This document shows, one piece after another, positions 18,038 through 26,209 of a DNA stretch of 64,000 bases; the stretch's first letter is position 1, and every line of letters begins with the position of its first letter. The translations under genes and the position numbers were made by a program. The notes beneath the pieces are model-generated. The model saw only the letters and a program-made list of their open reading frames with translations. It was not told the origin of the DNA and ran no database searches. The DNA comes from Bacillus sp. V5-8f (GTDB lineage Bacteria; Bacillota; Bacilli; Bacillales; DSM-1321). The DNA is taken from positions 1-64,000 of the forward strand of contig NZ_PGUW01000007.1 of assembly GCF_002863565.1 (NCBI RefSeq). The letters are read 5' to 3'.

Positions 18038-19177
18038 ATGTTTACAAACCGGCGAAGTATTACAAAAGCCACACATGGATCCAATACTTTTAACCACAAC
18101 ATGTTAGGTATAGGTCTTCATTCTTCTAATACGTTTGGAACTATCCAAACAACTAATGGTTATAATGATCAATTTGAGAACATTTTTAGTGACCTAAACG
18201 CAAGAAGACAACTTTTACAGGATAAAGTGAGCCAGCTACCTAATGGAAACACAAGTTTGAGGAATGATGGAGTAGGTCTTGGGTGGCGCTATGAACAAGC
18301 GGAGATTGAAATGGGCGGAAAAGGATCTACGAATTGGTCTGACGCGCAAAGACAAGAAATATTAAACAATGGCAAGGTTCGTGGTGCAGAAGGTCACCAT
18401 ATTAATAGTGTTAAAAACCATCCTGATCAACAAGCAAATCCTGATAATATCGAGTTTGCAAAGGACCGAAATGAACATCTTCAAAAGCATGGAGGTGACT
18501 TCCGGAATCCAACAGAAGGAGACTTGATTGATAGGAATGGGAGATTGGAAGAAGTTAACCGTCAACGAGTAATTAAAAATGAATTAACCGGTATTGGATT
18601 AGCTGCTGCTATTGGCTTAGGTGTTGGTTTTACCATTGGTTTTGTAACCACGCTGGCTCAGAAAGGGATTGCTATTGATGGTGTTAAAGCAGCGATGGGA
18701 GTCGGTTTGAGGGCTGGTTTAGAATCGTCAATGCTAGCGACAATAAATCACGTAATTGTCAGGGGGATTGGGGAAACAATTACTCAATCATTAAGTCAAT
18801 TTGCGATCCAGCAGTACGGATTTACCCTTACGGAAAATCTAATAAAAATGTGTAATATGGCAACAATTGGTATTGTTGGATCGATTGTATTTAGTACATG
18901 GTTGTTTGTAAAACTTAGATGGAAAGGTCATAGTTCCAGATTTGCATTTGCATCGGCTGTTAAAAGCTTAGGTACCTCATTAGCGATTCTTTTCATCTCA
19001 ATTATAGCCCAAGGAGTGTGGGGAGGGTATGCAGGACTAATTGTATCTCTATCCATCGGTTTATCGATGGTTATCTTCCAATATGTGAAGCATAACTTAA
19101 ATCACAAGCTTCTTGATAATATAACTAACTATTCAATTGAGAAGAGTCGTCCTATTCTATTTATAAAGGAGAAGTAG
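18038..19177 (+). CDS. Membrane protein with HNH/GHH-type nuclease motif
   Basis: The 379-aa protein has a soluble N-terminal half containing GAEGHHINSVKNHPD with H120-H121, then NPDNIEF and EHLQKHGG (H148, H151). This matches the His-His-Asn layout of the GHH and related HNH nucleases of polymorphic toxins. After residue 183 there are four to five hydrophobic segments, for instance GLAAAIGLGVGFTIGFV and LAILFISIIAQGVWG. A toxin-type nuclease domain placed before membrane helices is odd. With the SUKH-like gene 1 bp downstream it may form a toxin-immunity pair. DNA or RNA as target is inferred only. Confidence 0.7.
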   Translation: MFTNRRSITKATHGSNTFNHNMLGIGLHSSNTFGTIQTTNGYNDQFENIFSDLNARRQLLQDKVSQLPNGNTSLRNDGVGLGWRYEQAEIEMGGKGSTNWSDAQRQEILNNGKVRGAEGHHINSVKNHPDQQANPDNIEFAKDRNEHLQKHGGDFRNPTEGDLIDRNGRLEEVNRQRVIKNELTGIGLAAAIGLGVGFTIGFVTTLAQKGIAIDGVKAAMGVGLRAGLESSMLATINHVIVRGIGETITQSLSQFAIQQYGFTLTENLIKMCNMATIGIVGSIVFSTWLFVKLRWKGHSSRFAFASAVKSLGTSLAILFISIIAQGVWGGYAGLIVSLSIGLSMVIFQYVKHNLNHKLLDNITNYSIEKSRPILFIKEK

Positions 19178-19178
19178 G

Positions 19179-19571
19179 ATGAGATATGGTTCTTTTATTG
19201 TACAGATAGAACATCAAGATGAAAGAAATCAATTTAGTACAGTTTCTGAAGAAGCTGTTGATTTTTTGCCAAATCCTTTACGGGAATTTTATATGGAAGC
19301 GAATCCAGAGGATGTTGAAATTATTTTAGAGAATCTCACATCTATCAGACTATATCCACTACATCAATTGAGGGACCTTCAAAAAGAATACAAAATTATA
19401 CAGGGATTTATATTTGCCACACTTGAAGGAGATCCAATTGTAATTAATGATGGCAAAGTATTTATAGCTGTTCATGGCTCAGGAGCATGGACTTTTGAAA
19501 AAGAATCCTTCGTTGAATCCTTTGATATGTTTCTCGAATATATTATCAAAAATTTGAAGGAAAAAGACTGA
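19179..19571 (+). CDS. SUKH/SMI1-like protein, candidate immunity
   Basis: This 130-aa acidic protein starts 1 bp after the nuclease-like gene, implying translational coupling. It shows a SUKH-like outline: LPNPLREFYMEANPEDVE, then DPIVINDGKVFIAVHGSG and WTFEKESFVESFDMFLEYI. SUKH proteins commonly neutralise nuclease toxins of polymorphic and contact-dependent systems. The match is by pattern and moderate. As the last gene of the operon it would restrain the upstream HNH-like protein. Confidence 0.6.
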   Translation: MRYGSFIVQIEHQDERNQFSTVSEEAVDFLPNPLREFYMEANPEDVEIILENLTSIRLYPLHQLRDLQKEYKIIQGFIFATLEGDPIVINDGKVFIAVHGSGAWTFEKESFVESFDMFLEYIIKNLKEKD

Positions 19572-19598
19572 GGACTTATCATAAGTGTATAGTTGAAC

Positions 19599-19626
19599 AG
19601 CAACTGCGGATTAGCAGTTGCTTTTT
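19599..19626 (+). terminator. Terminator of the dynamin operon
   Basis: AGCAACTGC-GGATTA-GCAGTTGCT then TTTTT, 28 nt after the last stop. Confidence 0.85.
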
Positions 19627-19773
19627 ACGTTGTAAAATTGAGTTAAGGTATTTACTCTAAAAAGGAAATTGGTACACAAAAGATTGGAGCGAACATTCTT
19701 AAAGGAATTGGTTGGGAAAAGTACACTCAATTGGGTTAAAGTTCTGCTTATCTTAATAAGGTTTTTTCTATAC

Positions 19774-20018
19774 TTATTTTTCAATCATATTATCGATATT
19801 TCCCCAAGTTTCCTTAGACAACCGCATATCGGCTTCCCTTCTTAATTCATGTTGCCATCTTTCTTGTTTTTTGTAATTTTTATAAATATTTTCGAAGTCT
19901 GCAAGAATTTTTTCTATACTACCTTCCTTAAAAAAGAGAGAAATGTTTCCTAGGTACAATTGATAACCTCTGGGTTTATCACGATCATATTTAAAATCTA
20001 ATTGTAACGGTTTAGCGT
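19774..20018 (-). pseudogene. C-terminal fragment of an unknown protein
   Basis: An open frame of about 80 codons runs on the minus strand from 20018 to 19774 without a start that has a ribosome binding site. It reads LDFKYDRDKPRGYQLYLGN early and READMRLSKETWGNIDNMIEK at the end. The sequence looks like the end of a real protein cut off upstream by a stop. No family is recognised. Confidence 0.4.
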
Positions 20019-20024
20019 GTAATT

Positions 20025-20123
20025 ATGTCTCTGATAAAACAAGGTAAAGTTTATTTTGCAGATCTCTTCCCGGTTTTTGGTTCAGAGCAAGGGGGAGTAA
20101 GGCGAACACGGAATATTAAGTAG
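20025..20123 (+). pseudogene. Truncated MazF/PemK toxin N-terminus
   Basis: The 32-codon frame MSLIKQGKVYFADLFPVFG followed by SEQGGVRRTRNIK matches the first 30 residues of MazF-family mRNA interferases, where the usual text is RGDVYYADLSPVxGSEQGG. The conserved continuation (PVLVIQN) is missing, and no MazE gene is present. It is a remnant. Confidence 0.6.
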
Positions 20124-20176
20124 TTAAATTATGGACACAATAATGCCCCGTACTCAAGTAAGCAAAGTATAAATCC

Positions 20177-20212
20177 GATAAGAGGGGCAACAATATTGTC
20201 CCTCTTTTATCG
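20177..20212. terminator. Terminator 3' of the serine recombinase
   Basis: GATAAGAGGG pairs with CCCTCTTTTATC across GCAACAATATTGT. It lies 18 nt beyond the recombinase stop. Confidence 0.7.
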
Positions 20213-20229
20213 TCTAATTATAAAAAAAC

Positions 20230-21783
20230 TTAAATCTTAGGATACAGTTCAATCTTAAACTGGTCTTTTTTGGTCCACTCTTTTTCCCGGAGATAAGTTA
20301 CTTTCTCAAGTACGGTTTTTAATAAGCGATTTTTCTTTTCAATATCATCAGTCTCTTTATATACATCTAATACTTTTTTTACGGTTGGGATATATTGATT
20401 TACGTTTTGTTCATGGAATTTTGCTCTCTCTATTTCTTCTTCTAGAATGCTAATTTCATATTGTGTCTGTTTTATAAGGTTTACAACTTTTTGCGAACGT
20501 TCCATAAATACTTCCATAGTATATTCACCAGTTTCTCGATAGGTATGAATATTATCTTTTCGAAGGTATAATTTTTCTAACTCTTTTTCTTTGTTTTCTT
20601 TTGCTTTCTCTTTTATGGTTATAGCTGAGCTTTCTTCTTTTTTTTCAATCATGCTTTCTTGAATGTCGAAATGTCCTACGATTTCCTCCAAGCCCTGAAT
20701 AATGCGTTCCTCCACAAGAGATAATATAGCTCCTTTTTGCACACCTTTACATTTAGGATTAGGGCAACGGATCATGTGATTAGGCCTGTCTTTTCTGGGT
20801 TGATACCACATTGTATACCCACATACCTGACATTTAAGAATTCCTGCTAGTGGATTAGAGAGGGATTTAGTTTCAACGGTAGACGGTCTCCATCTGCCTG
20901 TATGTGCGTTATTGGCCGTTTCCCAGAGTTCTGGAGAAACTATTGGTGGATGAGCATTTTCTGTTATGGTCCATTTATCCTGCGGCATCTTTTTACGTAT
21001 TCGTTTTCCATTTCTTTTCGCAGACTTAAATTTACCCCATATTATATGTCCCATATAGACTTCATTTTTTATAATCGCGGTAATACTAGAGGGCGACCAA
21101 AAATCTGACTTTTTGTCTGGAGGGTGAACACCTAATTTATCTAATTCAGCTGCTATTGCTTGTCTTCCGTGTCCATCTCGCATCATCTCATACATTTTTT
21201 TTACAACCCAATCAGTTTCAGGATTAGGTTCTAATTTTAAGTTTTCCGTTCTTTTGTAACCATATGGAGGTATTTTTGAGATAGATTTTCCTGCCGCTGC
21301 AGAAGTATGTCTTCCTCCTTGAAGACGTTTGGTTATTGATTTTAATTCTTGGCGGGAGAGTAGAGATTTTATACTGAAAATCAGTTCCCATGATTCATCC
21401 TCCGGGTCATAAATCTCTGTTGGCGTGATGATCTTTGTCCCGGAATAACGAAAAGCTCTATCCAGTGTCCCTTGGTCGTACATATCTCCCCGTCCGAGTC
21501 GGTCCATATCCATTACTAACACTGCATCACATTCCATTTCTTCTATTAAGCGTAAAAGTTTTTGCATTTCAGGACGTTCATATATTGACTCTCCTGATAT
21601 AACTTCTTCAAATATGCCAACTACGTTGTGATTTTCCTTTTTCACCACTGCCATAAGGGTATCTCTATGGCGGCTAAGTGTGTCATGAATTTTGTTATCG
21701 CCAACCGCTTTTCGTTCTTCCTCAATATCCTTTCTGCTTTTACGTAAGTAGATAAATACATCTAGTTCATTAGGTCTCTGCAA
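20230..21783 (-). CDS. Large serine recombinase (integrase)
   Basis: This 517-aa serine integrase has an N-terminal resolvase domain with nucleophile Ser16 in YLRKSRKD, then VISGESIYERPEM and MDMDRLGRGDM. A recombinase domain contains IPPYGYKRTE and NEVYMGHIIWGK. A zinc ribbon has CQVCGYTMW and CPNPKCKG, and a C-terminal coiled coil spans about 385-475, as in SPbeta SprA and SpoIVCA. It cuts and rejoins attP and attB at a 2-bp core. It is the only intact integrase in the island and so the best candidate for insertion into yhbH, though it lies 6.5 kb from attL rather than beside it. Start: ATG at 21783 after AGAGGTGATTTGT. Confidence 0.9.
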   Translation of the reverse strand: MQRPNELDVFIYLRKSRKDIEEERKAVGDNKIHDTLSRHRDTLMAVVKKENHNVVGIFEEVISGESIYERPEMQKLLRLIEEMECDAVLVMDMDRLGRGDMYDQGTLDRAFRYSGTKIITPTEIYDPEDESWELIFSIKSLLSRQELKSITKRLQGGRHTSAAAGKSISKIPPYGYKRTENLKLEPNPETDWVVKKMYEMMRDGHGRQAIAAELDKLGVHPPDKKSDFWSPSSITAIIKNEVYMGHIIWGKFKSAKRNGKRIRKKMPQDKWTITENAHPPIVSPELWETANNAHTGRWRPSTVETKSLSNPLAGILKCQVCGYTMWYQPRKDRPNHMIRCPNPKCKGVQKGAILSLVEERIIQGLEEIVGHFDIQESMIEKKEESSAITIKEKAKENKEKELEKLYLRKDNIHTYRETGEYTMEVFMERSQKVVNLIKQTQYEISILEEEIERAKFHEQNVNQYIPTVKKVLDVYKETDDIEKKNRLLKTVLEKVTYLREKEWTKKDQFKIELYPKI

Positions 21784-21921
21784 TACAAATCACCTCTAAC
21801 CAATTATACAATGACCATTACACAAAAAAACCACAAAATTACAAACTTTTTTATATAAGACTAAGAATTTTGAAAAGTGCCTGCTAAAATGTTTCAAATT
21901 ATTTAGCCGGAGGGGTTTTGA

Positions 21922-22152
21922 GTGTTAGAAAGCAGGGTTGTCCAACTTGATCATCAGCATACAGATGTATCAAGGGGGAATTCAGATATGAAGGAATTTA
22001 AATTTGGTAACACTACTGTAGTTATCCATTCGCCACTTGTGCATATGAATACAGATGAAAAAAAGAAATGGTTTCAAGATGAAGTGGAAAAAGGCAATAA
22101 AGTTTTAAAACAAATAGTTGCAGCGGTAGGGGAATGTTACAGAATACCATAA
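21922..22152 (+). CDS. Small recombinase-neighbour protein
   Basis: The frame has two credible starts: GTG at 21922 with GGAGGGG 6 nt upstream (76 aa), or ATG at 21988 with AAGGGGG (54 aa). The conserved-looking part is KEFKFGNTTVVIHSPLVH and EVEKGNKVLKQIVAAVGE. The gene is divergent from the serine recombinase. I recall similar small proteins beside recombinases in other Firmicute elements. A role as recombination directionality factor is a guess from position and size. Confidence 0.6.
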   Translation: MLESRVVQLDHQHTDVSRGNSDMKEFKFGNTTVVIHSPLVHMNTDEKKKWFQDEVEKGNKVLKQIVAAVGECYRIP

Positions 22153-23621
22153 TTTCAGAGAAATTATAAATGACCAAGTGAATCTTCTGATGGGTTAAAC
22201 TTTGTTGATGAGAAATAAGGACAGCGGTGTGGCATTAATGCTATTAGATAAAACTGATTAATCTTATTTGCTGTATGGCATTAGAAGACTGTGGTTTAAA
22301 TTGGTTGCTATGTGAAGGTTGTTTGCTTTAAGGGAAAATCAATCAAACAATTCTTGTCAGGACCAATGATTAGCCTACTTCTCCAGAAACTCTTTTAAAG
22401 ATGCATGGTAGTGGCCAAAATGTTAAAATCAGGTATGAAGTGAGGTAGCACTTCAGTTTTATAAATACTATGGCCATTGTGGGACACGAAAATAATCCAT
22501 CCTGACGGTTCACAGCGTAGGGGATGGCTTATTTGCTTTTCAAGGCGTTTCTCTGTCATGTGTCAAATAAAGTGGAAGAACTTTTTATGAAGTTCTTGAG
22601 TGAAACAATATTTTCAAGTCTAGTTGCTCTATACGCAGGTTAATAACGTGGGTACACTATACAGGAAAAGGTAATGGAAAGCATGAGAGTCGTTTCAGTT
22701 GTAGTAACAAAGAGCTTTAAATTAATTTTGGAACGTCTCTTTGATATAAGGAAAATCCCAACCAACCAATCTGCATTTCCATGTCCTGAAATCCATATCA
22801 AATCAAAGGATGGGTTAGAATAAAGCGAGATAAACTCAGCCTTTGTACAATCCCCCTTATACCGAATTATAGCCTCTAATGTTGTAGAGGTGGCAAGAGC
22901 AGAAATCTTGATTTGCGAAGGTATTTATGAACTTGCTCGACTGTTTTTGAACTTAAATTTCTTGTATCTCCACAGAGACATGAAGATTAGCTAATAAACT
23001 AGGTTTGTTTAATACATAAAATCCCTCTTTACATTACGAAGAGGGATTTTTAGCATTATTCTATTAGATCCCCATGCATTTAATATAGCCATAAATTCAA
23101 AGTATTGAATATGGTTTAATAGTTTCATATAAAGTAGGTGTTAACATTAATTAATACTTTTCTTCATAACTACATCTAAACAATGAGAAAAAGTTTATCC
23201 ACAAAATTCAATTATAGTTAACTTCAGATTCCTTAGAGGATTTAAACAATTCTACGTTTCTTTTTGACATTGAAATGCCGTGAGTGGTTTTAAAATGCTT
23301 TGTGTAAACACAAATAGTATAAGTTCTCAATATATGGCGTGATAGTGCGTCGTTTAATAAGTTTATAGTACTTGCTCCCTAGCAAAATGAAGGATTTTTA
23401 TTGCAGGGGATTGTTTTAAGCAGATAGGGGTAGTATGGTCTAGATGAAAAACTAAGAAAAATGGAGCTTGTACTTTAAGTGTATCATGAGCGTATCGGAA
23501 TTCTGTAATGTAGGGAAAAACATGGTGAGTAAAATACTTAAAAATGGCGTATTTTGAACTTTGTTTCTTTGGTAGAGCTTTTATATAATAATCAAAACTT
23601 AACTGCTGGAGGGAATTGATT
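22153..23621. other. 1.5 kb without a supported gene
   Basis: Short open frames occur on both strands but none combines a ribosome binding site with protein-like composition, apart from a 46-codon frame starting at about 22684. The minus-strand frame at 23363-23656 has no start site and looks random. A strong hairpin (AAATCCCTCTT/AAGAGGGATTT) lies at 23018-23051. The stretch is probably decayed mobile DNA. Confidence 0.5.
23018..23051. terminator. Isolated terminator hairpin
   Basis: AAAATCCCTCTT-TACATTACG-AAGAGGGATTTTT, with no intact gene directly upstream. Confidence 0.65.
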
Positions 23622-24022
23622 ATGAATAAGAAGGTTAAAAAAAGCGTTATTTTCATTCTTTAGAAACTGAAAGCAATACATGGGAAACAGGGGATGGATA
23701 TACTTGCTCTGAAATTGCAGATATGTGTGGGGTTTTAAATAAAACTAATGATAATCCAAATAAGAAGTTGATTAAAAAGATAGCAAATGAGTTTGGTTTA
23801 AAGCCCTCTGGATATATCTATTCAGATATTTATAATAGATCAAATGGTTCGCAGTATGGTTATCATCCTAAAGAAAAACCTATGTTTGATGGAGAAGAAC
23901 TTGAGTTTATTAGGAAATTTGTAAAGGCATGTGATGTTTCGGATTCAAAGGGATATTATTATTTTATTGATGTTGCTTTTAGAAAGGACAGTAATATAAG
24001 AATTTTTGCAAAGGGGCTTTAA
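23622..24022 (+). pseudogene. Hypothetical gene interrupted at an A7 run
   Basis: GGAGGG stands 8 nt before the ATG, which opens MNKKVKK. At seven A (23638-23644) the frame shifts; read one base over, it continues RYFHSLETESNTWETGDGYT and joins an open frame to 24022 (about 133 codons in all). The later part reads NKKLIKKIANEFGLKPSGYI and KGYYYFIDVAFRKDSN. It is unrecognised. A single-base indel in the A tract, real or a sequencing artefact, explains the break. Confidence 0.6.
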
Positions 24023-24269
24023 TATATGTAATCGACATAGACATAAATTTCGATATAATGTAGCCATTTACGTTTTTCCCATTCTGATAGTTCTTCAATA
24101 TAGTCTTCCCAGTTAGCTCTAGAAGGAAGAAGGCGTTTTGCGTACTCTAACCCTCCATCGATACCTACACTTTGGCAAATACAATATTTAAGATCATGGG
24201 TATGGAGAGATTCAATTATAGCAGTACATTTTCACATCGAACTTTATTGTGTTTTAGTTTTCGTTTCAT
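24019..24269 (-). pseudogene. Frameshifted DUF7695-like small protein
   Basis: The minus-strand ATG at 24269 begins MKRKLKHNKVRCEN. After a frameshift near 24225 it continues ESLHTHDLKYCICQSVGIDG and LEYAKRLLPSRANWEDYIEE. This is the pattern of DUF7695 proteins: a basic start, a Cys pair, HDxxxCxCG-like, VDGGLEY. The normal second half of the first CxxC pair is lost. The 3' end overlaps the convergent gene by a few bases. Confidence 0.55.
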
Positions 24270-24322
24270 GTCAAACGCTCCTATAAGAATTTAATTACTG
24301 ATTATTCGTTATTATAGTACTG

Positions 24323-24354
24323 AAAATCCTCCTTTGAATAAAGGAGGATTTTTT
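24323..24354. terminator. Terminator before the RM locus
   Basis: AAATCCTCCTTT-GAAT-AAAGGAGGATTTTTT, a perfect stem insulating the restriction locus from upstream transcription. Confidence 0.8.
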
Positions 24355-24449
24355 AACACGACTCCGTATATTTTATTTTTAAAAAACACGACAAATAACA
24401 TTTGACTTTATAAAAAATTCAGGGTAATATGATGTTATAAAAACACGAC
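24355..24449 (+). promoter_or_regulatory. Promoter of the RM locus framed by AACACGAC repeats
   Basis: TTGACT (24402-24407), a 17-nt spacer and TAATAT (24425-24430) form a near-consensus sigma-A promoter. AACACGAC occurs three times: 24355-24362, 24385-24392 and 24442-24449. The last two extend to AACACGACA-N2-TAACA and flank the promoter core. This looks like an operator set for a repressor that would delay or limit expression. Confidence 0.65.
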
Positions 24450-24480
24450 ACCTAACAAAAATAAAAGGAGGGCAAGATTA

Positions 24481-24765
24481 ATGGGATTCAAATATTGGAG
24501 AGCTGTTTGTCGCTATGGTCATGTAGGACTGCGTCGAGAGGTTGCAGTTGCACGGTTTTTAGTAACTGATTCTGGGAGTAGTATTTTGGATGTTTATTCG
24601 TTGGCTGCTGATATGCCGGGTGTTAAGTCACATGGAGTTATCCAAATCCAGCCCATTAATCAGGAAGCATATGAATTAGGAAAAAAGGAAGAAGACAGCA
24701 ATTTTTATTTGCAAAAGTTAAAGAATTTCACATCTAAGGAAATAGAGGAAAAACTGTATGCTTAA
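24481..24765 (+). CDS. Small first protein of the RM locus (94 aa)
   Basis: AAAGGAGG lies 9 nt before the ATG. The N-terminus FKYWRAVCRYGHVGLRREV has a Cys-x-x-x-His segment but no full zinc-binding set. The middle is beta-rich and the end helical. It is followed by the methylase-like gene, overlapping it by 8 nt (ATGCTTAA), so the two proteins are made in step. No family is recognised; it may be a regulator or an adaptor of the restriction complex. Confidence 0.65.
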   Translation: MGFKYWRAVCRYGHVGLRREVAVARFLVTDSGSSILDVYSLAADMPGVKSHGVIQIQPINQEAYELGKKEEDSNFYLQKLKNFTSKEIEEKLYA

Positions 24766-26209
24766 TGAATTTACCTTGGTTAACGAGCAAGTAGGAGATT
24801 ATATAAATAAATTGGGTTGTCCTATTTTAGATATAGATGTGGTATGGAGTCGAAAAAAGCGAGTCGATTTAATTGGCTACGTTATAGATTCTGATGGTAA
24901 AAAGAAGACAGCAGTGGTCGCCGAGATAAAGAAACGGCCGTCATTTGAATCTCAACAACAATTGTTAGTGGCAGCAAAGGAATTAGGGGCCTTGTATGCA
25001 CTGCTTGTTATACAGGAAGAACCGCATAGCTGGGGTTATTATTGGTATGATGTTGGAACATCGCTTCCTTTATCAAAGGAGCCAAGATTTGATAATGGTA
25101 GATTTTTGGAGAATCAAACGGAAATCGAGCAACAAATATATAAAGTGGCAAATGCAGCTCGCGAGATTCTATATAATCCATGGGAGACTGTGCAGTTTTT
25201 AGGTGACATTTTACTCATTAGAGCGTATTTACATGATACAGACGGATTAGAAAAATGGATAGTGATTGCTGATGATTATCAAAAATACATGATGTTACGT
25301 GTAGCAGCTTATAAGCATTACAATTTGCCGGTAGGAGATGATGGTTGGATTGTCAGGGTTTCAAATTTAAATCGGAATCAAATTGTAAGAGATATTGGGA
25401 GCTTATCCCCTAAACATGTATCGTTAGGTTCGGCTTTTTTACAAGTGATTTCTTCTATAATGGAAAATGCCGGAAGACGTGAAGGTCTTTTTATTACAAC
25501 AGAGCATATACGAAAGGTATTTCTAGGTTTTGTGTCTTCTTTGGACATTAAAGCTGATGGAAAAATGGCAGATGTTTCTGCAGGGTTTGGTACTATTTTA
25601 TCTGACTTGTATACACAGCAAGCCATTAACGGTGTCGAGAGTATTGGTTTTGAAATAAATAAAGACGTGAGCATACTTTCTCAAATCCTTTTTATTATCA
25701 GTGGGATAGAAAACGTTCGAATTGAGTCTGGGGATTCCTTGCTTTTGGGGGAGGAACACTTTGGTCAATACAATTTAGTCATTATGGATCCTCCATTGGG
25801 AATGCCTCTAAATAACAAATCCTATATGGAAAAGTTTCGAGTAACATCTAAATCAAGTAACGCTCGTGTCTCGGATCTAATGTTAGAACAGTCGATTCGT
25901 TTGGCTCGAAAAGGTGGTTATATTGTTGCAATTGTTCCAGAAATAACATTATCTGCTTCTGGTGCGAGTAAGGAAGTACGAGACATAATTAAGGATGACA
26001 CGATTATTGAAGCAATAGTCAGTTTACCACCACATATTTTGAAGCCTTGGACAATGGCTAAGGTGAGTGTATTAGTGCTTAAAAAGAAACAATCGAGGGA
26101 TGAAACCGCAAATGAAGTTTTCTTAGGTAAATTAGAATCGGTCGAAGAGATTGATGAATTAACAGAGGCATTTCGGTTGTTCAGGAAGGAGAGAGGGCTG
26201 CATGGGTGA
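24758..26209 (+). CDS. PD-(D/E)XK domain fused to degenerate N6-methylase-like domain
   Basis: This 483-aa protein starts with a nuclease-like or HsdR_N-type fold: D37 in RVDLIGY and E56-x-K58 in VVAEIKKR give a D...ExK set. Residues from about 195 resemble HsdM. The SAM motif I is ADVSAGFGT instead of DPACGSG, and catalytic motif IV is MDPPLG where NPPY/F is normal. The aromatic residue that holds the flipped adenine is lost, so methylation is doubtful. It precedes an S-type gene overlapping by 8 nt and acts with it. Possibly it senses target sites rather than modifying them. Confidence 0.75.
   Translation: MLNEFTLVNEQVGDYINKLGCPILDIDVVWSRKKRVDLIGYVIDSDGKKKTAVVAEIKKRPSFESQQQLLVAAKELGALYALLVIQEEPHSWGYYWYDVGTSLPLSKEPRFDNGRFLENQTEIEQQIYKVANAAREILYNPWETVQFLGDILLIRAYLHDTDGLEKWIVIADDYQKYMMLRVAAYKHYNLPVGDDGWIVRVSNLNRNQIVRDIGSLSPKHVSLGSAFLQVISSIMENAGRREGLFITTEHIRKVFLGFVSSLDIKADGKMADVSAGFGTILSDLYTQQAINGVESIGFEINKDVSILSQILFIISGIENVRIESGDSLLLGEEHFGQYNLVIMDPPLGMPLNNKSYMEKFRVTSKSSNARVSDLMLEQSIRLARKGGYIVAIVPEITLSASGASKEVRDIIKDDTIIEAIVSLPPHILKPWTMAKVSVLVLKKKQSRDETANEVFLGKLESVEEIDELTEAFRLFRKERGLHG

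Noticed and set aside
23363-23656. 97-codon minus-strand frame
   Set aside because: Opposite to the frameshifted gene at 23622, no ribosome binding site, random-like composition.
24758-26209. Type IIG restriction enzyme (single-chain cutter and methylase)
   Set aside because: Length is half that of typical type IIG enzymes, the methylase motifs are degenerate and a separate S-type gene follows; called a fusion protein of uncertain activity.
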